From positions 1,116,001 to 1,180,000 of the forward strand of contig CAWGGV010000008.1 of NCBI GenBank assembly GCA_963822255.1: 64,000 nt of DNA. The letters run 5' to 3'. A model generated the notes under the pieces. It was not told where the DNA came from, made no database searches, and was given only the letters and a program-made list of their open reading frames with translations. How positions within the stretch are numbered: position 1 is the stretch's first letter; every line of letters starts with the position of its first letter. The position numbers were made by a program, and so were the translations under genes. Shown piece by piece: positions 44,609 through 53,186 of this stretch. The stretch is from UBA7803 sp963822255 (GTDB taxonomy: Bacteria; Pseudomonadota; Gammaproteobacteria; Pseudomonadales; Azotimanducaceae).

Positions 44609-44760
44609 GATCGCGGCCGGGAGGCCGCTCCCACAGACACGGAATTCCGGATCGCGGCCGGGAGGCCGCTCCCACAGACACGGAATTCCGGATCGCGGCC
44701 GGCAGGCCGCTCCCACAGATAGAGCCGCTCCCACAGATAGAGCCGCTCCCACAGACACAG
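44609..44760. repeat. REP-type tandem array (41-bp units plus 18-bp partial units)
   Basis: Three minus-orientation REP palindromes start at 44609, 44650 and 44691, each within a 41-base tandem unit whose spacer reads AGACACGGAATTCCG. The third has one base change. Two truncated 18-base units (AGATAGAGCCGCTCCCAC) follow. The array fills the gap between the convergent ATP-grasp and small unknown genes. Confidence 0.88.
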
Positions 44761-44765
44761 AACAG

Positions 44766-45008
44766 TCAGTGGCGCGGCGCGTTGTCGTCCTGCCGGGCCA
44801 GCAGCATGGTGCGCAGGCGCTCGATGGCGTCCTGACGCTCATCCAACGTCCGCACATGCCAGCGGATGATCTCCGCGCGGCGCGGATGCTTCGACAGGCG
44901 GTAGGTTTCCAGGGATTCCTTGAGCCGCCGTATCTCCCGTTCCAGCAGGCCGATCACGTCGTCCAGGGTCCGGTTGAGGTGGGCCTCGTAGTCACTCCTG
45001 TCGTTCAC
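44766..45008 (-). CDS. Small helical protein of unknown function
   Basis: 80 residues, not recognised. Almost entirely charged helix: RTLDDVIGLLEREIRRLKES, then RRAEIIRWHVRTLDERQDAIERL, likely a coiled coil. No membrane or signal segment. GTG 45008 with AGGT upstream is preferred over 45071. It stands alone between a REP array and a divergent SDR gene. Confidence 0.5.
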   Translation of the reverse strand: MNDRSDYEAHLNRTLDDVIGLLEREIRRLKESLETYRLSKHPRRAEIIRWHVRTLDERQDAIERLRTMLLARQDDNAPRH

Positions 45009-45288
45009 GTGAATACCTGTTCCCCGACTGCTCACCGCGACCATCCACACATCAGAATAGGCTAGAACCACGATTTCAGGGGCAATTTAGACACCGTCAG
45101 GCAGCCGTTTGCTGCACTGCGCGCCCGAGGCGGCTTGCGTTTGCGGCGGCGAGACGTAGACTGCCTCGTTCGGCCGAGAACCAGTATACGGCCCCGGGGA
45201 GGCGCGAGACCATGGCGAAGACAACGCCACGCGCAACCGCGGCCGCAGTCAATGTCACAAAACAAAGGCTCTCCAGGAGGAAATCATC

Positions 45289-46164
45289 ATGGGAATGCTC
45301 GACGGTAAGGTGGCCATCGTCACAGGCGCCGGGGGCGGCATCGGCCGGGCCCACGCACGCCTGCTGGCACACGAAGGCGCCGCGGTGGTGGTCAACGACC
45401 TCGGTGGCGCGCGGGACGGCACCGGAGCCTCCCACAACATGGCCGAAGCCGTGGTGAAAGAGATCAAGTCGGCCGGCGGCAAGGCGGTAGCCAACTACGG
45501 CTCCGTGACCGAAAAGGCGGACGCCCAGGCCATGGTGGACCAAGCCGTCAAGGAATTTGGCAGACTCGACATCATCATCGCCAACGCCGGCATTCTGCGC
45601 GACAAGTCGTTCAAGAACATGGACGACGCCATGTGGGACGCCGTGGTCAACGTCCACCTGCGCGGCACCTATCTGACCGTCAAGGCCGCTTACGATAAGA
45701 TGCTCGAGCTCGGCAACGGCGGCCGCATCGTCATGACCAGCTCGACCTCGGGGCTGCTCGGCAACTTCGGCCAGACCAACTACGGCGCCGCCAAAGCGGG
45801 TATCGCCGGTTTCATGCGCTGCCTGTGGCTCGAGGGCCTGAAGTACGGCGTCACGGTGAACGTGCTGGCGCCCACCGCCATGTCGCGGATGACCGAGGAC
45901 ATACTGCCCGAAGGCATGCAGGACCGGTTCCCGCCCGAGAACGTCTCTCCGGCCATCGTGTGGCTCTGCACCGACGACGCCAAGGAGGTCTCCGGGCGGC
46001 AGTTTCTCATCGGCGGCAACAGCGTTCAGCTGCTCTCCTGGCAGCTCACCCCCATTGCCAACCGTCCCTTGGAGGAAGGCCCGTGGGAGGTCAGCGACAT
46101 CGGCGAGAAAATCCTCGCCAGCAAGGAGAACTGGCCGCCCGTCAACCCCATGCGCGCCGGCTGA
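45289..46164 (+). CDS. SDR family oxidoreductase, MFE-2/17beta-HSD4-like 3-hydroxyacyl-CoA dehydrogenase
   Basis: 291 residues. Rossmann start VAIVTGAGGGIGRAHA at residues 8-23, NDLGGARDG near 37 (a hallmark of the multifunctional enzyme type 2 branch), NAGILRDKSF near 97, SSTSGLLGNFGQTNYGAAKAG with catalytic Ser, Tyr and Lys at about 146-166. The C-terminal 45 residues (WPPVNPMRAG end) go beyond a minimal SDR, as in MFE-2 dehydrogenase units. Probable role: oxidation of (3R)-hydroxyacyl-CoA in fatty-acid or steroid side-chain breakdown. Strong AGGAGGAAA ribosome site. Confidence 0.82.
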   Translation: MGMLDGKVAIVTGAGGGIGRAHARLLAHEGAAVVVNDLGGARDGTGASHNMAEAVVKEIKSAGGKAVANYGSVTEKADAQAMVDQAVKEFGRLDIIIANAGILRDKSFKNMDDAMWDAVVNVHLRGTYLTVKAAYDKMLELGNGGRIVMTSSTSGLLGNFGQTNYGAAKAGIAGFMRCLWLEGLKYGVTVNVLAPTAMSRMTEDILPEGMQDRFPPENVSPAIVWLCTDDAKEVSGRQFLIGGNSVQLLSWQLTPIANRPLEEGPWEVSDIGEKILASKENWPPVNPMRAG

Positions 46165-46185
46165 CCCCAGCCTGAGGCCGGGAGC

Positions 46186-46382
46186 GCCTGTGGGAGCGGC
46201 CTCCCGGCCGCGATCTTCCTCCCCTGTGGGAGCGCCTGTGGGAGCGCCTGTGGGAGCGGCCTCCCGGCCGCGATCTCCTCCCCTGTGGGAGCGCCTGTGG
46301 GAGCGCCTGTGGGAGCGGCCTCCCGGCCGCGATCTTCCTCCCCTGTGGGAGCGCCTGTGGGAGCGGCCTCCCGGCCGCGATC
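46186..46382. repeat. REP-type tandem array with amplified GTGGGAGCGCCT 12-mers
   Basis: Four full plus-orientation REP units start at 46190, 46250, 46309 and 46357, spaced 60, 59 and 48 bases. Between them, one or two copies of GTGGGAGCGCCT and a TTCCTCCCCT spacer are inserted. The array follows the SDR stop by about 20 bases and ends about 20 bases before the convergent DUF4124-like gene. Confidence 0.88.
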
Positions 46383-46403
46383 GAACTTCTCCTCCAGTGC
46401 TGG

Positions 46404-46931
46404 TTAGTCCCGGTCAGGCTGGTAAAGAAACTTCTCTGAGAACGTGCCCCGTTCGGACCTCCGGCTACCTCCGCCCTGCCGTTCGTGGCCACCGCGGTGG
46501 AACCGCCCAGCAAACCTCTGCGCGTCGTGCCCGTGCCGGCTCCCGATGTGATGCATCCGGTGGCCGAACGAGTATGGCCAGATCACGTCGCTGTCCTGAT
46601 AGATCACCTCGGGCTCGGACGGCACCTGCGCCCGCGCTTCGGCCCGCGCCTTCTCGCGGGCGAGGCGTGACTTCTCCAAGGCATCCGCGACCGCCAGATC
46701 CTGCTCGATCCGGCGCTGCGACTCGGCAAGGGCCTCGTCGGACGGCCGCCTCGGTACCGTCACCTGGACCCGCTCGGCCCCGGCTTGCGCCACGTCGGAG
46801 AAGCTGACCTCGCCGTGCTCACCGGTCGAGATGTAGATGTCCTGGGTCAGCGTCGCGCCCGGCTCCGCCGCTCCCGCGGGGAGCGCCGCAAGCGCTGCGA
46901 GCACGACACCAGCCAATGTCCGATAGCCCAT
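46404..46931 (-). CDS. DUF4124-like secreted protein with His-rich tail
   Basis: 175 residues. Signal peptide ending LPAGAA, then QDIYISTGEHGEVSFSDVAQ, resembling the DUF4124 start (a short beta domain), a charged helix with repeated Ala-Arg-Glu (about 75-115), and a tail with many His, Arg and Gly (HRMHHIGSRHGHD onward). The tail could bind metal, which is only an inference. Start ATG 46931 with AGGGG upstream. A longer reading adds no signal peptide. Confidence 0.6.
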   Translation of the reverse strand: MGYRTLAGVVLAALAALPAGAAEPGATLTQDIYISTGEHGEVSFSDVAQAGAERVQVTVPRRPSDEALAESQRRIEQDLAVADALEKSRLAREKARAEARAQVPSEPEVIYQDSDVIWPYSFGHRMHHIGSRHGHDAQRFAGRFHRGGHERQGGGSRRSERGTFSEKFLYQPDRD

Positions 46932-47062
46932 GGGTCTACCCCTAGGTCGGTCCTTACCGGCTTCGACCGCCGCGCCGGAGAAAAATCCCAGCAGCAAGAG
47001 TAATATGACCCTCGCCGCAAGGCGATCGAGGGAGAGGGGTTCGTGGGAACGTCGGGGCCGGC

Positions 47063-47476
47063 ATGAAAGTGCTGGGATACGTTCTGCGCTGGCTGATGGT
47101 GCCGCTGTCCGCCGCCGCGGTGATCGCCGCTGCAGTGCTGGCGGCCCGGCTGGCGGTTTCCGTCGCCGACCGCCGCTGTCCGGTGGACAGCATGATCGGT
47201 GGAGCCTGCGTAGCGCCCTGGCACACCAACGTGGTGGAAGCCGCCATCTATGCGGCCGTCGCGGCCGCCGCCCTGGGTCTCGTCGCGCTACCTCCCATGG
47301 TCGCGCCCGGAGGCAAGCGCAGCGTCGCCGTTATTGGATTTCTGCTGGTCGCCGTCCTGGCGGCCGCTGTCCGCGTCCGCTTTGCCTGGAACGGCCTGCT
47401 CCTCGCATCGGCGATCGCCGCCGGGTGCGCGGCCGCCGCTCTGGTCTGGTCCTGGAGTCGTTCCCATGCGCGTTAG
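47063..47476 (+). CDS. Small four-helix membrane protein of unknown function
   Basis: 137 residues with four hydrophobic helices (about 5-32, 55-77, 85-105, 110-130) and a CPVDSMIGGACVAPWH loop between the first two with two cysteines. Not recognised. It heads a run of five genes that overlap one another (47063-50627), overlapping the next start by eleven bases. Confidence 0.6.
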   Translation: MKVLGYVLRWLMVPLSAAAVIAAAVLAARLAVSVADRRCPVDSMIGGACVAPWHTNVVEAAIYAAVAAAALGLVALPPMVAPGGKRSVAVIGFLLVAVLAAAVRVRFAWNGLLLASAIAAGCAAAALVWSWSRSHAR

Positions 47477-48320
47477 CCACTGGATCTCGATGGCGCTCCT
47501 GCTCTGGGCAGCGCATGGTTCAGCCGAAGGGGCGGCCGGCGCCGACATTCCCCGCCTGCCCGACGGCCACCCCGATCTCAACGGCGTCTGGCAGGTATTG
47601 AACACCGCCAACTACGACGTGCTCGCCCATCCCGCGAAAGCGGCGCTGGCCATGGTGCCCGGCCCCTTCGGCCCGGTGCCGGCCCGAGACGTCGTCGCGC
47701 TGGGGGCGGTGGGGGCGGTTCCAGCGGGTACGGGTGTGGTCGTCGGCAACGAGATTCCCTACACCCCCGAGGCGCGCGAGCAACAGCACAAGAACCAGGC
47801 GGACTGGCTGAACTCCGACCCCGAGATCAAGTGCTACCTGCCGGGCGTGCCGCGGGCGACGTACATGCCGTTTCCGTTCCAGATCTTCGAAAGCGCCAAG
47901 GCGATCTTCATCGCCTACGAGTATGCCGGCGCGGTGCGCAACCTCTACCTGACCGACCCCGGCGAGGCGCCGGTGGATTCCTGGATGGGCCAGTCCTTCG
48001 CCCACTGGGACGGCGACACGCTGGTGGTGGAGGTCACCGGCCAGAACGACCGCACCTGGTTCGACCGGGCCGGCAACCACCACAGCGATGGCCTGAAGGT
48101 GACCGAGCGCTACACGCTGCAGAATCCCTATGTGATGCAGTACGAAGCGCTGATCGAGGATCCGCGGACCTTCACCCGGCCGTGGACGATGCGTATGCCC
48201 GTGTACCGCCGGATCGGCCAGGACGCCCGCCTGCAGCAGTTCAAGTGCGTGGAGTTCGTCGAGGAGCTTATGTACGGGCAGCTGCGCAAGACTCCCGTGT
48301 ACCACAGGGCATCTCCATGA
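47466..48320 (+). CDS. Secreted protein of an uncharacterised PDGHPDLNGVW/WDGDTLVVE family
   Basis: 284 residues. Signal peptide of about 20 residues, then IPRLPDGHPDLNGVWQV, YMPFPFQIFES, HWDGDTLVVEVTGQNDRTWFDRAGN near 180-205, and a LKVTERYT…YEALIEDPRTFTRPW segment. I know this pattern from many hypothetical proteins of Acidobacteria and Steroidobacter-like bacteria; no activity is established to my knowledge. The next gene encodes a paralogue, and the two overlap as ATGA. Confidence 0.7.
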   Translation: MRVSHWISMALLLWAAHGSAEGAAGADIPRLPDGHPDLNGVWQVLNTANYDVLAHPAKAALAMVPGPFGPVPARDVVALGAVGAVPAGTGVVVGNEIPYTPEAREQQHKNQADWLNSDPEIKCYLPGVPRATYMPFPFQIFESAKAIFIAYEYAGAVRNLYLTDPGEAPVDSWMGQSFAHWDGDTLVVEVTGQNDRTWFDRAGNHHSDGLKVTERYTLQNPYVMQYEALIEDPRTFTRPWTMRMPVYRRIGQDARLQQFKCVEFVEELMYGQLRKTPVYHRASP

Positions 48321-49309
48321 AGGCGAAGCTCCTCGCGCTGACCGTCATCGCACTGGCCGCCCACCGACCGCTGGCGGACGAGTGGCACGCGCCGCACACC
48401 TGGTTCGACGAACCGGACCTTCAGGGAATGTGGACCAACGCCACGATCACCACCCTCGAACGTCCAGCGCAGTTCCACCAGCTGGTGATCTCCGAGGAGC
48501 AGGCAGCGGCGCTCGAAGCCGCCACGGCGAAGTCGTTCGCCGACATCGACAAGGTGCCAGAAGGCGGACTCGCGGCCGGCGGTGACGTCGGCGGCTACAA
48601 CTCCTTCTGGATGGATCCCGGCACCCGAGCGCTGCGCGTCGGCGGCGAGATCCGCAGCAGCATCATCACCTCCCCCGCCGATGGCCGGATGCCCATGCGG
48701 CTCGGCGCCCGGGTCAAGCTCGGCCAGTTCCTGCTTCGCGTCGCGGGCGGCTTCGACGGGCCGGAGCAGCGTCCGCTGGGGGAACGCTGCATCGTCGGCT
48801 TCGGCTCCACCGGCGGGCCGCCGATGCTGCCCGTGCTCTACAACAACAACTATCAGATCGTGCAATCACCCGGCTACGTGATGATCCTCGTGGAGATGAA
48901 CCACGACGCGCGCATCATCCGGCTGAACTCCGAGCACCCGCCAGACAACGTCCGTCCGTGGCTCGGCGATTCCATCGGCCACTGGGAAGGCGACACGCTC
49001 GTCGTCGAAACCGCCAACTTCAATCCCGGGCAGAGTTTTCGCGCTGCCATCAAGCATCAGTTCTACATGACCCGGGAGGCGGTCGTGACAGAGCGCTTCA
49101 CACGGGTGAGTGACGGTGAGATCGACTACCGTTTTGAAGTGAACGATCCCGGCGCCTATACCGAGCCGTGGACCGGAGAGCTGGCGCTGCGCCACACCGA
49201 CGGACCCATCTACGAGTACGCGTGCCACGAGGGCAACTACGCACTGCCGAGCGTCCTGCGTGCAGCGCGGATGAAGGAGAAGGACACAGACGGAGCCGAG
49301 CACCCATGA
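48317..49309 (+). CDS. Secreted paralogue of the preceding WEGDTLVVE family
   Basis: 330 residues. Signal peptide of about 20 residues, then TWFDEPDLQGMWTNATITTLERP, GGPPMLPVLYNNNYQIVQSP, HWEGDTLVVETANFNPGQ near 220 and AVVTERFTRVSDGEIDYRFEVNDP…EPWTGEL near 255-290. It shares the W-D/E-GDTLVVE core, the VTERFT strand and the D-P…PW ending with its neighbour, so the pair arose by duplication. Function unknown; export to the periplasm is inferred. Confidence 0.7.
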   Translation: MKAKLLALTVIALAAHRPLADEWHAPHTWFDEPDLQGMWTNATITTLERPAQFHQLVISEEQAAALEAATAKSFADIDKVPEGGLAAGGDVGGYNSFWMDPGTRALRVGGEIRSSIITSPADGRMPMRLGARVKLGQFLLRVAGGFDGPEQRPLGERCIVGFGSTGGPPMLPVLYNNNYQIVQSPGYVMILVEMNHDARIIRLNSEHPPDNVRPWLGDSIGHWEGDTLVVETANFNPGQSFRAAIKHQFYMTREAVVTERFTRVSDGEIDYRFEVNDPGAYTEPWTGELALRHTDGPIYEYACHEGNYALPSVLRAARMKEKDTDGAEHP

Positions 49310-49821
49310 AGACGATCACGGCCCTGGCCGCCGCAGCGTTTCTCGTTCTCCCCGCGATGGGCTTCCCGGAAGAGCCAAGCCCGGTGTCGCTGTGCAAGCT
49401 GCTCGAAAATGCCGCCGCTTACAATCACAAGCTCGTCCGAATGACCGGCGAGGTCAGCCGAAACGCGAACGAGTTCACCATCTCCGATCCGCACTGTGTC
49501 AATCCCAATACGGTCTGGCTCGAGTTCGGTGGCACCCTGGGCTCGGGAGTCGTCTCCTGCTGCGGCGTCTCGGCCGACGCCGAGCGGCCGAGCCCGCTGG
49601 TGGTGGAAGGCGTCGAGACCGCCATCGTTCGTGACTCCGCCCTGAAGAAGTTCCAGCGAATGACGAAGCGGCGCGGCAAAGCCACAGTGACGGTGATCGG
49701 GCGGTACTTCTCCGGCAGAGAGCAGACACTCTCGGCCGGCACGTTCTGGATCGGCTACGGCCGCCTCGGCACCGCCAGCCTGCTGGTGATTCAGCAGGTG
49801 CAGGACGTCGCCAGGCCATGA
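49306..49821 (+). CDS. Small secreted protein, possibly OB-fold-like
   Basis: 171 residues. Signal peptide ending PAMG. The core begins VSLCKLLENAAAYNHKLVRMTGEVS, a pattern of short secreted proteins with a five-stranded barrel (a helix, then K-x-V-R-x-x-G-x-V), and continues with ISDPHC and GKATVTVIGRYFSG. Cysteines at the start, in DPHC and in VVSCCGV could form disulfides. Not assigned to a named family. Overlaps both neighbours by four bases. Confidence 0.55.
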   Translation: MKTITALAAAAFLVLPAMGFPEEPSPVSLCKLLENAAAYNHKLVRMTGEVSRNANEFTISDPHCVNPNTVWLEFGGTLGSGVVSCCGVSADAERPSPLVVEGVETAIVRDSALKKFQRMTKRRGKATVTVIGRYFSGREQTLSAGTFWIGYGRLGTASLLVIQQVQDVARP

Positions 49822-50627
49822 CCGGCAGCGAAACCACTGACGCGCGGCAACCGAGCGCTTTCGCCGGCACCGCGCTCTACTACGCCCGCTACCGGCCTCC
49901 GTACCCGGACGACTTCCTCTGCCAACTCAGGTCGCGCGCGGGAACCAGCGGGAACGGCTTGCTGCTCGATCTGGCGTGCGGCCCGGGGCGACTGGCGATT
50001 CCGCTGGCGGCCCATTTCCACCGCGTCGTGGCCGTCGACGTCGAGGCCGAAATGATCGGCGTCGCCAGGGTGGAGGCGCGCAGACGCAGCGCCTCGAACA
50101 TCGTGTGGCAGGTAGGGCGCGCAGAGGATCTGCAGCTCGCGCCCGGGTCCGCCGAATTGATCACGATCGGCGAGGCCTTCCACAGGCTGGACCAGGCACG
50201 CGTCCTCACATTGGCCCGCGACTGGCTTCAGCCGGGCGGGGCGCTGGTGACGCTCGGCGCGGAGCCCATCTGGCGAGGCGAAGAGCCTTGGAAGCGCATT
50301 CTCGTCGAGACCGTCAAGGCGAGCACGGGCAACGCCCTCGGTGATCCCGAGGCGGCCCCATGGGGTGGCCCCGCGGATCGGCTTCACGCCGCTGGGCTGC
50401 AGGTCGAAGAGCACGAGACGCGCGTCGACTGCACATGGACCTGCGACTCCATCATCGGTTTCATGTTCTCCACCTCGTTCGCGTCGCACCAGATTCTGGG
50501 AGAGCGGGCCGCCGCGTTCGAAGCAAACCTGCGCGACGCGCTGCTCGAGTTGAACCCGGACGGCCACTTTCCTTGCCTGCAGCGCTTCTCGTTCACCCTG
50601 GGCAGGAAGGTAAGCGCCGGCGGGTGA
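49818..50627 (+). CDS. Class I SAM-dependent methyltransferase
   Basis: 269 residues. Motif I LLLDLACGPGRLAIPLA near 48-64, VVAVDVEAEMIGVAR near 69-83, WQVGRAEDLQLAP near 98 and ITIGEAFHRLD near 114-124 with LQPGGALVTLG near 137. It resembles UbiE/type 11 methyltransferases; the start ALYYARYRPPYPDDF is common in that group. The substrate is unknown. Its start overlaps the preceding secreted gene as ATGA, so it is the last member of the coupled run. Confidence 0.82.
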   Translation: MTGSETTDARQPSAFAGTALYYARYRPPYPDDFLCQLRSRAGTSGNGLLLDLACGPGRLAIPLAAHFHRVVAVDVEAEMIGVARVEARRRSASNIVWQVGRAEDLQLAPGSAELITIGEAFHRLDQARVLTLARDWLQPGGALVTLGAEPIWRGEEPWKRILVETVKASTGNALGDPEAAPWGGPADRLHAAGLQVEEHETRVDCTWTCDSIIGFMFSTSFASHQILGERAAAFEANLRDALLELNPDGHFPCLQRFSFTLGRKVSAGG

Positions 50628-50670
50628 CCCATGGGATACTGGCCCGTCGGTGCCAGGAGAGGGAGCCGGA

Positions 50671-51135
50671 ATGGACCACCCGGAAATCCGAATCGCCACG
50701 GTCGACGACCTGCCTCAGATCGAAGCGTGCGCTCGAGCCGCTTACCGCAAGTACATTGAGCGCATGGGCCGGCCGCCGGCACCCATGCTCGCGGACTTCT
50801 CGCGCCAGATCGGCCAGGGCATCGTGCATGTTCTGACCAGCAACGGCGAACTGGCGGGCTACGTCGTCTTCTATCCCATGGGCGACTACATTCACCTGGA
50901 AAACATCGCCGTTGAGCCGGCCCGGGCCGGCCGCGGGCTCGGCCGCATCATGATCGAGTTCGTCGAAGCGGAGGCCGGCAGGCTCGGCTTTCCCGGGGTC
51001 GAGCTGTATACGAACGAGCAGATGACCGAGAACCTCGACATGTACCTGGCGCTCGGCTATCAGGAAGTGGCAAGGCGAAACGAGGAAGGCTTCGATCGCG
51101 TCTATTTCCGCAAGCTCCTGGGGGAAACCGAATGA
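50671..51135 (+). CDS. GNAT family N-acetyltransferase
   Basis: 154 residues. Opens IRIATVDDLPQIEACAR; the acetyl-CoA loop lies in NIAVEPARAGRGLGRIMIEF near 85-104 (R/Q-x-x-G-x-G/A). The late segment ELYTNEQMTENLDMYLALGY is typical of this subgroup. The acceptor substrate is unknown. Start ATG 50671 with GGGAGCC upstream. It overlaps the next gene, an amidohydrolase, by four bases. Confidence 0.88.
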   Translation: MDHPEIRIATVDDLPQIEACARAAYRKYIERMGRPPAPMLADFSRQIGQGIVHVLTSNGELAGYVVFYPMGDYIHLENIAVEPARAGRGLGRIMIEFVEAEAGRLGFPGVELYTNEQMTENLDMYLALGYQEVARRNEEGFDRVYFRKLLGETE

Positions 51136-52496
51136 TGGGTCCTCGTGTTCTCAACCTGCCCACCCTCGCCGTGGCCGGCCTTTTCGCCGCCAGCGCCGCC
51201 GCTCAGCCGGACATCGACCGGAAGGTGGATCAGGTGCTGCCGTCGCTGGTCGGGACGTACCAATCGCTCCATGGCGCCCCAGAGCTCTCCGGTCACGAGG
51301 AAAAGACCTCCGCCTTTCTCGCCGGACAGCTCCGGAACCTCGGCTTCACGGTCATCGACCACCTGGGCACGTATCAGGACCCGGACCTGACCGGCTACGG
51401 CATCGCCGCGACCATGAGCAACGGCAGCGGACCCACCGTGCTCGTCCGCACCGAGCTCGATGCCCTGCCCGTCACCGAGGCGACGGGTCTACCCTACGCG
51501 AGCCACGTAACGGCATTGAACCCCGATGGCCAGACTGTGGGCGTGATGCATGCGTGCGGACACGATATCCACATGGCGTCGTTCCTCGGCACGGCGCGCC
51601 TGCTGACAGCAATCAAGGGCAGCTGGCAGGGCACCCTCGTGATGATCGGCCAGCCAGCGGAGGAGATCGGCAAGGGCGCGGACGCCATGCTCCGCGACGG
51701 TCTCTATCAGAAGGTGCCGCGGCCGGACTACGTACTTGCGCTGCACGACTCCTCGGATCTGCCCGCAGGCACCATCGGCTACCATCCCGGGTATGCCATG
51801 GCCAACATCGACGCCGTGGACATCACCATCCGCGGCGTCGGCGGCCACGGCGCATTGCCTTCCCATACCAAGGACCCGGTGGTGCTGGCGGCGGAAACGG
51901 TGCTCGCCATCCAGACCATCGTCAGCCGCGAGATCTCGCCCCTCGATCCGGCGGTGGTCACGGTGGGCTCGATTCACGGCGGTGCCAAGCGCAACGTCAT
52001 CCCCGACCAGGTGGTCCTCCAGCTCACGGTGCGGACGTACAAGCAGGACGTCCGAGAGCAGGTGCTCGCCGCGCTGAAGCGCATCCCCGCGGGACTGGCG
52101 ATGGCGGCCGGCATTCCCGACAACCGGATGCCCATCGTCTCAGTGTCGAAGACCGAACGCGGCGATGCGACCTACAACGATCCGGATCTCACCGCCCGTA
52201 TGGCGAAGGTGTGGACGGCGGCGTTCCCGAAAGGCGACGTCGTGGAGATCCCGCCGGAGATGGTGAGCGAGGACGTGGGCCACTTCGGCCTCGATCGGGA
52301 GATCCCGGTGCTGCAGTTCCGGGTCGGCGCGGTCGACCCGAAGCTAATCGCGAAGCACGCGGCAACGGGAGAAACTTTGCCGCCGCTCCACTCTGCCCGG
52401 TTCGCCCCGCTTCCCGCGCCCACCCTCCAGGCCGGCGTCAAGGCCATGACCCTGGCGGTGCTCGAGCTCATGGGCAACGAGAGTTCCGCGCAGTGA
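51132..52496 (+). CDS. Secreted M20-family amidohydrolase
   Basis: 454 residues. Signal peptide LPTLAVAGLFAASAAAQ, then the M20D catalytic domain: LHGAPELSGHEEKT near 45, RTELDALPVTEATGLPYAS near 105, VMHACGHDIHMASFLG near 138 (metal-binding Cys and His), GQPAEEIGKGA near 175 with the catalytic Glu, and the lid domain with GVGGHGALPSHTKDP near 236. Relatives cleave N-acyl or amide bonds of amino acids. Export to the periplasm suggests a scavenging role. Coupled to the upstream acetyltransferase gene. Confidence 0.9.
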   Translation: MMGPRVLNLPTLAVAGLFAASAAAQPDIDRKVDQVLPSLVGTYQSLHGAPELSGHEEKTSAFLAGQLRNLGFTVIDHLGTYQDPDLTGYGIAATMSNGSGPTVLVRTELDALPVTEATGLPYASHVTALNPDGQTVGVMHACGHDIHMASFLGTARLLTAIKGSWQGTLVMIGQPAEEIGKGADAMLRDGLYQKVPRPDYVLALHDSSDLPAGTIGYHPGYAMANIDAVDITIRGVGGHGALPSHTKDPVVLAAETVLAIQTIVSREISPLDPAVVTVGSIHGGAKRNVIPDQVVLQLTVRTYKQDVREQVLAALKRIPAGLAMAAGIPDNRMPIVSVSKTERGDATYNDPDLTARMAKVWTAAFPKGDVVEIPPEMVSEDVGHFGLDREIPVLQFRVGAVDPKLIAKHAATGETLPPLHSARFAPLPAPTLQAGVKAMTLAVLELMGNESSAQ

Positions 52497-52515
52497 CGGC
52501 TCGGTTCCCCGGCAG

Positions 52516-53058
52516 ATGATCGAGATCGTCGCGTACGACACGTCCTGGCCCGCTGCCTTCGAAGCGGAAGCCACTCTGCTGCGCAGCGTGCTCGGCCCGC
52601 GGGCCTTGTCCATCGACCATGTGGGCTCGACTGCCGTGTCCGGGCTCGCCGCCAAGCCGGTCATCGACATTCAGGTATCCGTGGAGCCGCTGCACCCCAT
52701 CGACGGCTACCGTGCCGCGCTGGCCTCGCTCGGCTACCAGCACGTCGATCTCGGCGACTTCGATCGCGTGTATCCCTACTTCGAAAAGCCAGGCACCTGG
52801 CCCCACACCCACCACGTGCACCTGTGCCGGCTCGGGTCCCGAGAGGAACGGGTTCATCTCGCCTTTCGCGATCACCTGCGGCGCCACCCCCATGATGCGG
52901 CGCGTTACGTCGAGCTGAAACGCCGGCTCGCGGCAGGAATGGACGGCTCCAGCCGTGAGTCTCGTGAGCAGTACTCGTTGTCCAAGAGCGAATTCGTCCA
53001 GGAGATCCTCACTCGGGGGCGCTGCCGTCGTGAGCGAAGACCGGTACAGCTCGGATAA
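52516..53058 (+). CDS. GrpB family (UPF0157) protein
   Basis: 180 residues with the GrpB/nucleotidyltransferase-like pattern: YDTSWPAAFEAEAT, IDHVGSTAVSGLAAKPVIDIQV near 33-55, THHVHLCRLGS near 100 and REQYSLSKSEFVQEIL near 150. The usual end is near FVQEIL, so the Arg-rich last 14 residues are an extension. Function unproven; the fold suggests nucleotide transfer. Confidence 0.88.
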   Translation: MIEIVAYDTSWPAAFEAEATLLRSVLGPRALSIDHVGSTAVSGLAAKPVIDIQVSVEPLHPIDGYRAALASLGYQHVDLGDFDRVYPYFEKPGTWPHTHHVHLCRLGSREERVHLAFRDHLRRHPHDAARYVELKRRLAAGMDGSSRESREQYSLSKSEFVQEILTRGRCRRERRPVQLG

Positions 53059-53186
53059 CTGGCTGAGCGAGCGATCGCCGGACGCCCGGCAGTGGCCGTT
53101 TCCCGTCGAGTACCTGGAGTAGGGCAGACCGGCGTGACGCAGCATCCCCATCTGGAGGCCGTCATCTTCGATCCGGACCGTCTGCG

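Noticed and set aside
46186..46382. Repetitive peptides (WERPPGRD-like) in several frames
   Set aside because: They are translations of the REP units and appear in every array regardless of frame.
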